Part shown: positions 1 to 23,040 of the stretch, in pieces
Position numbering within the stretch: position 1 is the first letter of the stretch
Layout of the letters: every line of letters begins with the position of its first letter
Source: Anisus vortex
Lineage: Eukaryota > Mollusca > Gastropoda > Planorbidae
DNA length: 64,000 nt
Assembly (NCBI GenBank): GCA_949126835.1
Contig: OX421499.1
Location: 5,406,295-5,470,294 of the forward strand
Reading direction: 5' to 3'
Program-made: the position numbers and the translations under genes
The notes under the pieces: model-generated
What the model was told of the DNA's origin: nothing
The model's input: the letters and a program-made list of their open reading frames with translations, nothing else
Databases searched by the model: none

Positions 1-420
1 CTCTGAGAGAGCCTAGTGTTGTTTTTAGCTCTATTGCCAATCCCAGCTATCGCTTACGAGGCTTATTTCAGGGGTCCGCAACCTTTTGCTAATAGTGTAC
101 CATACTAAAATTTTTAAATCCTTTAGCGTGCCAACAGCCTGAAAGTTAACCTGTTACTAGACCTATGTTTTTTTATTAGACAATTTTGTTAGCGCCGCAG
201 CAAGACCAATGCCAAAAGCATTGGAGCTTCATAGAGCAAATTGTTGAATAGTTTTATATTTAACAACAAATTAACATGTTTGTTATACTCGTCTGTTTTT
301 TTAAATGCATTTAGGTAGTAGAGATGTAAGATCAAACTCCGGTACCGCTTTGACGGTAGGCTGTTCAATCTGAGGAGACTGCAGGCCAAATCTAAGACCC
401 GCTTTGAGACAATACGGAAC
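1..420. other. Gene-free stretch with a hAT-like terminus
   Basis: No supportable gene. At 69-87 the sequence CAGGGGTCCGCAACCTTTT resembles the terminal inverted repeats of the hAT elements at 23813 and 28195. No matching right end was found, so this is at most a fragment. Confidence 0.35.
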
Positions 421-1000
421 GTTTTGTTTGCAGATCATTGCGCCCTGAAAGCCTCCAAGGAGGCAGACATGCAGCGCAGTCTGGACCTGTTCTCAGCGGC
501 ATACACAAACTTCGGTTTAACTATCTCAACCAAGAAAACAGAAGTTCTGCACCAGCATGCTCCTGGATGTGAGCACACTGAACCTTGCATCACTGTGAAT
601 AGACTAAAGGTAAATAATGTGGATAGGTTCACATTCCTCGGCAGTATCCTCTCCCAGTCTGTACATATAGACGACGAAGTTAATATCAGGATTGCCAGAG
701 CTAGTTCCTCCTTTGGAAGAATGCGGTCTAATGTATGGAATATGAGAGGCATCAAGATGCAAGCCAAACTAAAAGTGTATGCAGCTGCCATTCTACCAAT
801 CCTTCTCTATGCATGTCAAACCTGGACCGTGTATAGCCGTCACGCCAGGAAGCTAAATCACTTCCATCTGAGCTGCTTACGACAGTTAATACGGGTCAAA
901 TGGCAGGACAAGATCCCGGATACTGAGGTCCTCGCACAGACCGACATGCCAAGCATATACACCCTACTAAACATCATTTCATTCGCTAATAAAAAATGCA
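421..1000 (+). pseudogene. LINE reverse transcriptase C-terminal fragment
   Basis: The open frame (424-1077) reads as the C-terminal half of a non-LTR retrotransposon reverse transcriptase. Visible are a degenerate catalytic box (FADH where FADD is expected), the TKKTEVLHQ segment, FTFLGSILSQ, ILLYACQTWTVY, and HLSCLRQLIRVKWQDKIPDTEVL. The minus-strand LINE at 58576-59449 carries the same block order (NFTYLGSTIS, LLYGRESWTTYA, MSCLRRILQIKWQDRVSNTEVL), so both belong to related families. Homology fades after about 970, and upstream RT and endonuclease domains are absent. The altered active site and missing domains mark it as dead. Confidence 0.8.
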
Positions 1001-1099
1001 AGACTAGACTCAGACCACGGATGAACGAAGGGCGCAATACTCTTCTTTATAGAAGGAGCGTCGCTAATATTTTATAACATAAGATAATGTTGATATATT

Positions 1100-1180
1100 T
1101 TAACCCTTCCCGTACCGACCTACTTCTATCTATGCTGCCTTCAGTTCCGCTATATACGCGCCCGAGACTGTAAGGGTTAA
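1100..1180. repeat. Possible miniature TTAA element
   Basis: TTAA at 1100-1103 is followed by CCCTTCCCGTACCG, and GTAAGGG precedes TTAA at 1177-1180. This gives short, imperfect inverted ends inside TTAA duplications about 73 bp apart. The arrangement recalls a piggyBac-type remnant, but the inverted match is short. Confidence 0.3.
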
Positions 1181-1217
1181 GAGCCTTCCAACTTTCAAGT
1201 TCTTTTAGTTCGTCGGT

Positions 1218-1317
1218 GAAACTAACAACTTTAGACTTTTAGCTCCAGAGACACAGATATCCCAGCGGAAACTAACAACTTTAGACTTTTAGCTCCAGAG
1301 ACACAGATATCCCAGCG
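1218..1317. repeat. 50-bp tandem duplication
   Basis: A unit beginning GAAACTAACAAC and ending CCCAGCG occurs twice in direct succession without visible differences. No function is apparent. Confidence 0.9.
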
Positions 1318-1413
1318 GGCACACCACGTCGTATACACGGAGAAAAAACGCAGAAAGCACGAAAACACGCGGAAAACACGTTTTTTTTTACCTTCGATAC
1401 GACATGGTGTGCC
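1317..1413. repeat. Inverted repeat, potential hairpin
   Basis: The arm at 1317-1334 (GGCACACCACGTCGTAT core) is the reverse complement of 1397-1413 with one mismatch. The loop of about 62 nt is A-rich and then T-rich. This may be the ends of a small transposon remnant. Confidence 0.6.
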
Positions 1414-1574
1414 TGTTCGTATGTTTACTTAGTTACTTCGCTCATAGTTCTTCGATATCCGTGGAGGCAGGCGGCATTAGAAACCAACAAGACTCCGTCG
1501 TGGCTAAAAACCTGGGCGTAGAGGCGTAGCACTATTTGGGGGGGGGGTGAGGAAAGGTTGTAGGCTAGATACTT

Positions 1575-2560
1575 ACTTACGCCTACTACCCCTCTCGGGG
1601 CATAGGCCACCACAAGGGCTCTCAAGCCACCCTGGTGCTGAGCGAGTCTTTCCAACTGTCCCCAAGAATGACCTGATCTCTTGACATCGGCATCCAGGTC
1701 ACGGCGCCAGCTGTTTCGGGGTCGGTCCCTCTTCCTCTTTCCTTGGGGGTTCCACAATAGGGACGGTCTGGTGATGTTGGATGCTGGTTTTCGGAGTGTG
1801 TGCCCCAATCATCTCCATCTTTTTTGCATGATCTCCAGGTCGGCTGCCTGTTGGCCTGTGCGACTCCGGAGCTCATCGTTACTGATCATGTCCGGTCAGC
1901 GTATAAGCAAAATTCTCCTGAGACATGAGTTTATAAAAGTCTGGATCTTCTTGGTGTTAGTAGCTGTGGTCCTACACGTTTCAGCACCATAGAGTAAGAC
2001 TGACTTCACATTTGAGTTGAAGATCTTGATCTTTGTTTTCAGGGATATAACTCTTGAGCTCCAGATATTCTTAAGTTGGAGGAAGGCTGTCCTGGCCTTG
2101 CCAACTCTTGCCCTCACATCGGCGTCGGTTCCACCCTTCTTATTAACGATGCTGCCTAGATAGGTGAACTCTTATATTTCTTCTAGCGCTTCACCATTGA
2201 GAGTGATAGGCGATGTGCTTTCTGTGATGACCTTAAGGAACTTGGTCTTCCCTTTGTGGATGTTGAGGCCAAGGCGAGTGGAGTTTTCTATCACGATGTT
2301 GGTCTTTTCCTGCATCTGCTGCTGAGTATGTGCGAGTAGTGCCAGATCATCCACAAAATCTAGATAATCCAGCTGTGACCTAAGCGTCCACTGGATGCCA
2401 TTACGCTTATCTGCTGTGGATGTCTTTATGACCCAGTCTATCGCTAGTAGAAACAAAAATGGCGACAGTAAACACTCTTGTCTCACTCCTGTCCGTACTT
2501 GGAATGCCTCTGTTGGGTGGCCTATATGGATCACTCTGCATTTCATTCCTTCATTAGAAT
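1575..2560 (-). pseudogene. LINE reverse transcriptase fragment, broken
   Basis: Minus-strand frames give a recognisable non-LTR reverse transcriptase. In order: TGVRQECLLSPFLFLLAIDW (domain 4), LDYLDFVDDLALLAHT (the YADD catalytic box altered to FVDD), NIHKGKTKFLKV, FTYLGSIVNKKGGTDADVR, SVLLYGAETCRT, INSCLRRILLIR, RWLGHTLRKP, and a basic tail. An in-frame stop follows GEALEEI near 2176, another interrupts the segment after RILLIR near 1895, and a frame change is needed near 1800-1870. The endonuclease domain is missing. The order and GTDADVR segment suggest an RTE- or CR1-related family distinct from the copies at 421 and 58576, but assignment needs a search. Confidence 0.85.
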
Positions 2561-2584
2561 TCTTAATTATATCTTAATTCTACC

Positions 2585-2778
2585 GGCCATCAAGCCACGC
2601 ACCTGTGCCCCCACTGTGGCAAATACTTTCTGGCAAAAAATAGGCCTCATCACTAAACATCAGCCATCTCCGAACCCTCAAGAAATCATAACTCTGACAT
2701 AGGATGGTCCTCATCGAAAACGATCGACACGCATCATCATCATCGTCATCATGCAATTAATAATAATAATAATAATAA
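2585..2778 (+). mobile_element. LINE 3' end with CPHCGK finger and CAT tail
   Basis: Plus-strand reading gives LCPHCGKYF, then after a one-base slip in an A run, KIGLITKHQP. This is the terminal CxxC zinc-binding motif of LINE C-termini, comparable to CLKCGKDC in the element at 58576-59449. A short 3' region with TCATCGAAAACGATCGACA follows, then ATC and AAT microsatellite tails at 2735-2778, as expected for a LINE 3' terminus. Confidence 0.6.
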
Positions 2779-2779
2779 T

Positions 2780-3060
2780 AGGGGGCACTGTAGCCGAGCG
2801 GCAGAGCGTTCGACTAGCGAGCCGAAGGTCCCGGGTTCGAATCCTGGTGCTAGGATTCTTTCCCGGGGCTGGAGGGTGTCCATGAGTCTACCCAGCTCTG
2901 ATGGGTACCTGACCTTAGTTAAAGTAAAGGGTAAAGTAATGGCGGCTGTGCATAGTGCTGGCCACACGATCACGTAGTATGCCGTGGCCACAGAAACTGG
3001 TGAACGCTGCTTCATCGGACCAATGGATCAATTCGGTCCGACGGGTAGGCTACTTTACTT
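2780..3060 (+). repeat. tRNA-derived SINE, near full length
   Basis: Best reference copy of the dominant SINE in the window. The tRNA-like head has an A box (TAGCCGAGCGGC) and a B box (GGTTCGAATCC), which are RNA polymerase III promoter elements. The body carries GGAGGGTGTCC, TCTACCCAGCTCTGATGGGT and a tail with GTGGCCACAGAAACTGGTGA. About 20 further copies or fragments occur in the window. Confidence 0.9.
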
Positions 3061-3084
3061 TTTTTACATAATAGTAATAATAAT

Positions 3085-3330
3085 AATGTTACTTGTATAG
3101 CGCATATCCCGTTGGGAACAGTTCTATGCGCTGTCAACAGTTACAGAGTACAGACAACGAATAAAAGACGAAAATGTATAGGCTACATGAAAAATAATAA
3201 ACTGCTACTTGAATAGGTGCGTCTTCAGCCGGTACCTGAAGGTGTCGAAGCTGTAGTGGGAGCATTCCAGGTTCCAGGCGGACGGGCCCACGTATGAGAA
3301 TGCTTGTTGGCCAGCGGATACTAGCTTCAC
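3085..3330. repeat. Dispersed repeat with TATAGCGCATATCC motif
   Basis: TTGTATAGCGCATATCC, then GGGAACAGTTCTATGCGCTG and ACAGTTACAGAGTACAGACA. The same block recurs at 57605-57700 with few differences. It begins after an AAT microsatellite. Class unknown; a MITE or SINE tail is possible. Confidence 0.6.
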
Positions 3331-3599
3331 ACGAGGGATATGAAGAGTTAGTGCATTTAGGTCTATAGTAAAAATAACAGAATTTATTATACAAACTTCG
3401 CCTAAAAAGCTTAGTGTCTATTGATTTTAAACTAGTTGACAATAAATAATTTTATCTTAACACCTGTTATTATTAGGTTATTTTAATTTCTTTTCATATT
3501 TTTAATAACGAATAGTCAGGGCCCTCACAAGCCTTTGTGACGCCCCAGGACAAAAGTTTCAGCGCCGCCCCCTTGAATACTGTAACTGCTTTGTTTAGT

Positions 3600-3720
3600 G
3601 CAGAGGTTCTCAACGTTTTTCGGCTCACCGCCCCCTATTTCAAATTGTAATCTCTAACTGCTTACCCCCCCCCCCCCCTCCAAATCCGAAGTTGAACTAA
3701 TGAGTCAAATTTGCCGCATA
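3600..3720 (+). mobile_element. hAT-like terminus, fragment
   Basis: AGAGGTTCTCAACG followed by TTTTTCGGCTCACCGCCCCC matches the left end of the complete element at 56003-57063. Only the left end is recognisable before the sequence diverges. Confidence 0.6.
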
Positions 3721-3923
3721 TAATTTGTATAGGCCGACTAGATTTGTATACAATTTTATCATCCTAAAAAGAGCTGAAATAGATAGTACTGATCCGTTCC
3801 CGTTCTGCATTTCGATATGTTGGTTTCCATAGTTCACTTAGGATCCGGATCTGACCCGGATCAGACCCGATCAGTACAGACCCGGATCAGACCCGATCAA
3901 TTTCTTTTTAATAGCCTAAAACA

Positions 3924-4600
3924 AAGGTTCTCAACCGGGGCGATTGGGGGGCGGTGAAGGGCAAGTGGGCGGTACAAACGTATCAGATATATTTTAACAC
4001 CTCAGCTATTTGAATCGATTAGTTTTTGGAGGATGAAATGTGATGTAATTGCTAGTGCAAGTGCTTATTATATTAATAAGAAATAGGAATCGCAGTGACT
4101 TTTCGATGAAGTAGGGGTCTGTATTTGGCAAGTATGGTGTGCGGCCGGCTGGTCCTGTGGTTGGATCACCGACTGTCAACCCTGCTGACCTATCCCTGTC
4201 GCCCTAACGTCTGCTAATTAATGATATTTTGATCTCAGTTTAACCGAGATGTCCTTAATGTGTTTTCATCTGGCAATCAATGATCATAATATATTGAATA
4301 TGAAATGGGGGGGGGGGGGTAAATTACTAAGTGATCCGTGGAACCGTTCAACGGATCCGTATCTTTTTAGTGAGCGCTCAATTGAGCGGCGATCAGCATG
4401 GTGAACGGTTTTGACTATTTATGACAATTAGAGCCATAATGCAGTTAAGCGTAAGTGATAGGTAGTAATCATACAAACTGGGTAGTTAATGTAGTGTTTA
4501 AATATGTAAATATAAGTTATTTAGTCATATAATATTTATGTAATTTTTAATACTTTGTATAGTTTAATCATTTTAGAGTTATATATTGTAAGCCATTATT
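3924..4600 (-). mobile_element. hAT-like element, inverted partial copy
   Basis: From AAGGTTCTCAACCGGGGCG onward this is the reverse complement of the right part of the 56003-57063 element. Shared landmarks are TTTGAATCGATTAGTTTTTG, the GGCCGGCTGGTCCTGTGGTT block near 4142, and AATCATACAAACTGGGTAG near 4467. The far terminus is missing, so the copy is truncated. Confidence 0.65.
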
Positions 4601-4919
4601 TTTTTATAAAGAAAAAATCGGAAACATATTAAAACATTTTAATGCAAAGAAAACGAAATTATTATCTCCCATTAAATTACATTTCCCAAATTAATTTTGA
4701 TTTTAGTGATGACAAACAGTAATTTTTTAAAAATAAAAATCCAGGTTTATGATATTCATTTCAAGATGTAATTAGAGGTAAAACATTAACTTACGTTAAA
4801 CAGTGGTAAATAAACATTTCCTGCCTAAATTGTTTGCCCATTTAATATAAAGAAGTTTATTTTTAAAACTTAAAAAAAAAATAATTACAATTGCATAATA
4901 TAATTCTAGTATAGTAAAT

Positions 4920-5165
4920 TATCCAGTCGGACAAATTTAGTCTGTAAAGCAGCGTTCACCAGTTTTATTTGGCCATGGCGTACTAGGGGATTGTGTGGCC
5001 AGCACAAAGCCCACCTAAACTACCACAACTAAAGGTGGCCATCAAAGCTGAGTAGACTAAGGAACGCGTCCAGACCCTGGAACAAATCCTAGCCTTCACC
5101 AGGTTTCCAACCCAGGACCTTCGGTACGCCAATCTAACGCACTGCTGATCGCCCACCGTGTCCCC
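4920..5165 (-). repeat. SINE, minus strand
   Basis: Tail end first (AAAGCAGCGTTCACCAGTTTT near 4946), head end last (CACCGTGTCCCCAT). The head is decayed and the B box is weak (AGGTTTCCAACCCAGGAC). Confidence 0.85.
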
Positions 5166-5500
5166 ATAATGCTACTTTAAAAGCCGCTTTCATTTAATGA
5201 AATAATAAAAAAACAAATAAATTTGTTTTGCAATATATGTATGTCTAATTTAAGATAGAAAGCATAAAACTCTTTTGAATGTAATTAGTCTGTATGAATT
5301 AATGAGCGTGTTGTCTTGAATGATATTTGCTAGTTTGTTCAATGTCAAGTACATATTTAGTTACTCCTGAGTGGTCAAGTGTAAGTGACCTATTTAATTT
5401 GTATGCTCAAAACAGCTTTGATGTGAGCTCAAATATGTTCACACGTGTAAGTTGAACCAAAAGCTGAAACTAGGGCGAATACGTTGCAGTTGAGAATAGC
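5166..5500. other. AT-rich stretch, nothing recognised
   Basis: No open frame, splice pattern or repeat match that I can support. Confidence 0.5.
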
Positions 5501-6090
5501 AGATGATTTTCATAAGAAGCTTCCTTCCAGACTTTCCTGGAAATTGGGATATTTTGATATCTTTTTTTTATGTTTAAAATTCAATTTGCTGCATTTTAAA
5601 ATTGCAAATATGCCTCCATTAAAAAAAGATACATATCTAAATAGATTGTAGAAAGATTAAGTCAATTAGGCTTGATTGTGGTATAAAAAGACGAGTCCAT
5701 GAACTTAAAGGCTTAAAAATTGCCTTTGTTTAGAAAACTTTGCTTTGAGTACTTCAAAGTACATATGTAAAAACTCATCTATCTTAATGTGCTTTAAATA
5801 AGGAAAATAATTCAAATGTTTTCAAATTGATTTGACGGCAAGATATATCCAGTTTCAATGCAAATCCATTCCAATGGTCTAGCCCTGTCCCTGTAAAATG
5901 CAAGTTCAACTCACTGAAATGTGTCGCCTTGTCATTCAGAACCATCGGCTTTAACAGTCAGTTCTCCTATTTCAATATCGGAAAATGTTATTTTTTAATT
6001 GCTTCCAGACAAGAAAGAATCTTTCCAGGACTTAACCTCGTCTAATGCAATGAACAGTGTGTGCAACAGCAGGTATCTATATCTATATTC
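5500..6090 (-). pseudogene. hAT transposase relic
   Basis: Read on the minus strand this matches the relics at 23813-25105 and 40100-40445. Shared DNA blocks include TTGCATTGAAACTGGA (near 5855), GAGAACTGACTGTTAAAGCC (near 5955) and the segment corresponding to LERFFSCLEA (near 6010). The blocks occur in the order seen in the GTF2IRD2/ZBED-like hAT transposase C-terminal half. Stops and frame changes are frequent and no terminal repeats were found. Confidence 0.6.
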
Positions 6091-6404
6091 AGTAACACTT
6101 TATTGTAGAAGAGACTTGAATTGCCTGTAAACCAAGAAAGGGTGTGATACTATACAATCGATTTTCTTTACAAAAGATTCAATCACAGTTCGCAAGTCCA
6201 GTGATGACATATTTACCTACAAACTTTACTGAAATTCAACAGTCGACATACTTTAAATACATTGTGATTTTCATGAAGTTTATCACGCAGCTGACATTAA
6301 TTATGCTGACGTAGGATCCGACACAATCGGATTATAAACAATGTATGCCTGTATATTTCAAGTGTCTCCATTGGTTTGTCCGATACCTGGACTAATAAAT
6401 GAAT

Positions 6405-6600
6405 GAATGAATGCAGCCTGCCACTGACTCTATATGCAGCCTGCCTCTGACTTTCGCACCCATAATGCAGCCTGCCAGTGCACTGACTCTCGCACCCATA
6501 ATGCAGCCTGCCTCTGACTTTCGCACCCATAATGCAGCCTGCCAGTGCACTGACTCTCGCAACCCATAATGCAGCCTGCCACAGACTCTCGCACCCATTC
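6405..6600. repeat. Minisatellite, GCAGCCTGCC units
   Basis: Units containing ATGCAGCCTGCC, then CTGACT and TCGCACCCATA, are repeated about six times with lengths alternating by insertion of AGTGCA. The open frames here are a by-product of the repeat. Confidence 0.85.
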
Positions 6601-7112
6601 GCCTACCGGTATTGGAAATTGCCTTTTGTATATATTCTTCATAATAATATCTGGTTTGTGGAGGAAGGGGGGGGGGGGAGACTCCAGAAAAAAACATACG
6701 CAATCTGGACCTAAAGAAAGAGATATAAATAGAAATGAGAAGGGACTTAACCCTCGTGTTAAAAGAAACAACAAATTTCGGTGGAAAATTCTAAGACATA
6801 TAAGAGCCATGTCTATAATGAGAGCAGCCTTGAGCAGGCTGTGACACAATTATTGTGCATCAAGGCAAGTGGCTGTATAGTTTTTTTTTATTTTAATAAC
6901 ATGCTGATGCAACACTAAGATAATGTTTCAAACTATCCACACACCAGGGGACAGCTGGTGCAACTTGGCTCACAAAAATATTGATTCTGGATTGAAATGT
7001 CAATTGTTTGGTCCAAAGTTTACTCTGCTGTAATGTGTGTAAAGATAACATCGCAATGAGAGAAAAATATTAAACTGTAACACCTTAACATATTTCTTTC
7101 TTTTATTTACCA
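6601..7112. other. No gene recognised
   Basis: Contains a G run near 6667-6679 and otherwise unique AT-rich sequence. Confidence 0.5.
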
Positions 7113-8787
7113 CAGTATATGTAATGCAACTGAGGGAATATCAACAATCAAACTAGGTTTTTATAGTCACACAACATATATAATGCAACTGAGGGAATAT
7201 CAACAATCAAACTAGGTTTTTATAGTCACACAATATATATAATGCAACTGAGGGAATATCAACAATCAAACTAGGTTTTTATAGTCACACAACATATATA
7301 ATGCAACTGAAGGAATATCAACATTCAAACTAGGTTTTTATAGTCACACAACATATATAATGCAACTGAAGGAATATAAACATTCAAACTAGGTTTTTAT
7401 AGTCACACAACATATATAATGCAACTGAAGGAATATAAACATTTAAACTAGGTTTTTATAGTCACACAACATATATAATGCAACTAAGGGAATATCAACA
7501 ATCAAACTAGGTTTTTATAGTCACACAACATATATAATGCAACTGAAGGAATATCAACATTCAAACTAGGTTTTTATAGTCACACAACATATATAATGCA
7601 ACTGAGGGAATATAAACATTCAAACTAGGTTTTTATAGTCACACAACATATATAATGCAACTGAAGGAATATGAACATTCAAACTAGGTTTTTATAGTCA
7701 CACAACATATATAATGCAACTGAAGGAATATCAACATTCAAACTAGGTTTTTATAGCCACACAACATATATAATGCAACTGAAGAAATATAAACATTCAA
7801 ACTAGGTTTTTATAGTCACACACCATATATAATGCAACTGAAGATATATAAACATTCAAACTAGGTTTTTATAGTCACACACCATATATAATGCAACTGA
7901 GGGAATATAAACATTCAAACTAGGTTTTTATAGTCACACAACATATATAATGCAACTGAAGGAATATAAACATTCAAACTAGGTTTTCATAGTCACACAA
8001 CATATATAATGCAACTGAAGGAATATAAACATTCAAACTAGGTTTTTATAGTCACACAACATATATAATGCAACTGAAGAAATATAAACATTCAAACTAG
8101 GTTTTTATAGTCACACAACATCCATAATGCAACTGAAGAAATATAGACATTCAAACTAGGTTTTTATAGTCACACACCATATATAATGCAACTGAAGAAA
8201 TATAAACATTCAAACTAGGTTTTTATAGTCACACAACATATATAATGCAACTGAAGGAATATAAACATTCAAACTAGGTTTTTATAGTCACACACCATAT
8301 ATAATGCAACTGAAGAAATATAAACATTCAAACTAGGTTTTTATAGTCACACACCATATATAATGCAACTGAAGAAATATAAACATTCAAACTAGGTTTT
8401 TATAGTCACACAACATATATAATGCAACTGAAGAAATATAAACATTCAAACTAGGTTTTTATAGTCACACAACATATATAATGCAACTGAGGGAATATAA
8501 ACATTCAAACTAGGTTTTTATAGTCACACACCATATATAATGCAACTGAAGAAATATAAACATTCAAACTAGGTTTTATAGTCACACACCATATATAATG
8601 CAACTGAAGAAATATAAACATTCAAACTAGGTTTTTATAGTCACACAACATATATAATGCAACTGAAGAAATATAAACATTCAAACTAGGTTTTTATAGT
8701 CACACAACATATATAATGCAACTGAAGGAATATAAACATTGAAACTAGGTTTTTATGCAACTGAAGGAATATAAACATTCAAACTAT
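7113..8787. repeat. 59-bp tandem repeat array, about 28 copies
   Basis: Each unit contains ATATATAATGCAACTGA, a variable GGGAATAT/AGGAATAT/AGAAATAT block, AACATTCAAACTAGGTTTT and TATAGTCACACA. Successive units shift by 59 bp. Left-end units carry TCAACAATC, while most others carry ATAAACATTC. One unit near 8570 is one T short. At the right end a truncated unit (TTTTTATGCAACTGAAGG) closes the array. There are no unique spacers. Confidence 0.97.
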
Positions 8788-8828
8788 GTTCTTGTTAATT
8801 ATTTATTTGTGTTCTGTTCTGATTCTCA

Positions 8829-8867
8829 AAAAAAAAAAAAAGAAAAAAAAAAGAAAAAAAAAAAAAT
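8829..8867. repeat. A-rich simple sequence
   Basis: A run of about 38 A residues broken by single G residues, just after the 59-bp array. It may be a retroposon tail, but no body was recognised beside it. Confidence 0.7.
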
Positions 8868-9107
8868 TGCTGTGACTTGAGCATATGAAGAATTAAGTGG
8901 CACTTACAATCTCATTTATAATACTGTATTCACATACGCCCCTCAAAAAGTTTAATTATTTGTCCAGAATCTTAAAGCCTAGATATAATGGACGTGGGGT
9001 ACAAGTTAAGATACACATCTGCTGGCCCCATAATTCCTTAGTAAGTTGTGTCCACATTTCTTATACAATTATGAACTAAAAACGTAAAGATAAAGATTAA
9101 GTAAAGT

Positions 9108-9210
9108 ATTCTGTCTGACAAATTTGGTCCAAAGGGCCGGTGAAGCAGCGTTCACCAGTTTCTGTTGCGCTGGCATACTAGTGGATTGTGTGGCCTGCAC
9201 AATGCCCAAC
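9108..9210 (-). repeat. SINE tail half, split by insertion
   Basis: GACAAATTTGGTCC to AATGCCCAAC is the 3' portion of the SINE in inverted orientation. The remainder continues at 9929 after the inserted element. The junction octamer TGCCCAAC (9203-9210) is the target duplication. Confidence 0.85.
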
Positions 9211-9928
9211 CCGAAGCAGGACGTTTGGGCGCAGCCGTTTTGGCGCGACCGTTTTGGCGCGACGGACGTTTTGGCGCAGCCGTTTGGCGCAGGACGTTTT
9301 GGCGCGATGGACTGAAAACACATCATATCATTTAATCAAATTAACTTAATAACTTCATTTGATGAAAACAATATTGTGTGTATATTAAATGAAACAAATA
9401 TCATTAATTCTCTGACCATCTTGTCTACGATTGAAATTGGTCTTAATCACTCCCAACTATTTTACAACAGTCAAGTTTTTTTAAAGGTGTAGCCACTGAG
9501 TTACTTCATGAACATGTGTAGTTATTAGAATGTTGTTGAAAGACTAGCACGCGTAATTTTCGCATATAGGCCTATTAAAGGCCTAACGTTCTTGGGGTTT
9601 AATAAAAAACAACAACAAACAACGTCCTTATTAAGACGACATAGATATACATAAACAGATAAATAGATAAACATTTTATGCCCACAAATAGATACTTAAG
9701 TCTTTATGCATATATAAAAAACAAAGTTTTTAAAGTGTCCTATAAATGCATTAAAGTAGGCCTACATCGTTTTAAATTGTTATTATTTATTATTATTAGT
9801 TTCATTTATTATACAACAAACAAAAAAAGTTTTTCTCAATTATTTCCTCGCGCCAAAACGGCTCGCGCCAAAACGTCCCGCGCCAAAACGGTCGCGCCAA
9901 AACGGCTGCGCCAAAACGTCACGTACCG
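9211..9928. mobile_element. Foldback-like DNA transposon, 8-bp target duplication
   Basis: Both ends are built from tandem copies of a GGACGTTTTGGCGC-type unit in inverted orientation: GTTTTGGCGCG units at 9221-9309 and GCGCCAAAACG units at 9849-9920. The outermost bases are CCGAAGCAGGACGTTT and, inverted on the right, CGGTACGTGACGTTTT. TGCCCAAC flanks both sides (9203-9210 and 9929-9936). The interior, about 530 bp, is AT-rich without coding capacity, so the element is non-autonomous. The 8-bp duplication fits hAT-like or other 8-bp integrators; the superfamily is unknown. Confidence 0.85.
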
Positions 9929-10091
9929 TGCCCAACTGCCCTTTACTTTACCCCAACTAAAGTCAGGCACCCATCAGAGCTGGGTAGACTCAGGGACACC
10001 CATTAGACCCGATAACAAATTGTAGCCTTCACCAGGATTCCACTCAGGACCTACGGTACGCCAGCCAAACCCACTGCCACTCTGCCCCCAT
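9929..10091 (-). repeat. SINE head half, split by insertion
   Basis: Continues the SINE interrupted at 9210, from TGCCCAACTGCCC to CACTGCCACTCTGCCCC. The inverted B-box region is visible near 10035. Confidence 0.85.
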
Positions 10092-10505
10092 GTATGTGCA
10101 CAAAATATCCTTAAACTGAAGATAGTTAAGAACAAAACATTGACCTAGTGGCCAATTAACATGACATTGTGATGAAGAAACTATAGTTTCAAATTTAAAG
10201 AGAAATTTATTCAAATCAATCTACAGGGGGGGGGGGGGGGAAGTGGATTATCTAATCAACAGTATTGTAAATGAAGTATAAAAAAAAAGCATAATTAAAG
10301 AATGTTTATTAACATTATCAACTTCAGTTGAATTCATATACATTAGAGTTCGCAGAGCCAGTGATAATAAGTAGCATCAATAAAATAAGGCAATAACATA
10401 TTGGTTAAAAAGTATTTATAAACTTCATCAATTTATCACAATAAAAAAAACAGCATTATAATAATATACTGACAGAATTAACATCAAGTTGAAAGGCTGC
10501 AGAGA

Positions 10506-10511
10506 TTTATT
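10506..10511 (-). promoter_or_regulatory. AHCY polyadenylation signal
   Basis: TTTATT on the plus strand is AATAAA on the gene strand, about 60 nt past the AHCY stop codon. Confidence 0.6.
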
Positions 10512-10570
10512 TCCCTTTACAACTTGTCGTTTAAAAACAAAAACAGAAAAAAAAAGTGGAGTCTTAATAC

Positions 10571-22148
<11,578 letters not shown>

Positions 22149-23040
22149 TGTAATTCTAGTTTTTGCTTCTTTGTTTACAAGTCCGACTCAACAGAGATGC
22201 ATACAATAAAAATAAAAGCTGTAGTAGGCCTAGTCCCCCTTAATTTATAGGTCTAGGGCTAGTCCTTTAACTCGTCCTGACCTTCATCTCTAATAAGGGT
22301 CACGAACAACCAATTACCATACACAGACGTAAACTGTAATGTATTTTTCTAGCTTATACAATAGCCTATTTACGAAAACATTTTTTTTTTGTGTGCATTG
22401 GATACTTCAACTTAAAAAAATTACGAAATGTTTTTGTTATTATGTTATCTTCAACATGCATGTAAATAGGTATTATTACTACGCATGTATATAACTGGCT
22501 CTGGTTCAAGGCTATAGGCCTGTAGAGTGTCTTGTATTTTGATATTTTTTAGAAAACCTAGGTCAGACAAACAACTAAGAATGAAAGAATGTGACTTTCG
22601 TATTAGCTATAAACATCTAGCATAGTAGCAGAATAAATTAATTGTCGGCTATGTCTTTATGTTAATAGTAATGTTAAATTGTTTTTCTTTAGGTGTAGAG
22701 GGGGTGAGGGGATTAGTCAAGCTAACCAACGGCGGCTTTTTGGTTGCTGGTGACTCTAGCCAGCTTTACTTCAGCAACCTTTTAAAAGTAGGCATGGAGC
22801 ATAATATTATAACTAAATTTCAATAAGAAAAAGATCGTAGGCCTATATATATATTGGCTAACTATGATTATGAAATGAATTGAGTATCTGGTTTATTTTT
22901 TTAACAAGGTACCGGGCCCTTGCAACTGCCCAAGATCCCCTTAGCCTAAGTTAAGCTAGCTCAAGAGCTAATTCAACACCCCTATAATATTTCTAAACTG
23001 ATGACATTCGGGCTAGGAACCGAATTTAAAAGTCTTAAAA
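22149..23040. other. AHCY upstream region
   Basis: Sequence upstream of the AHCY start codon at 22148. It should contain the promoter, but I see no convincing TATA box or initiator, and no other gene. Confidence 0.4.

Noticed and set aside
7113..8787. CRISPR-like repeat array
   Set aside because: Repeats are directly adjacent with no unique spacers, and the genome is animal nuclear. It is a tandem repeat.
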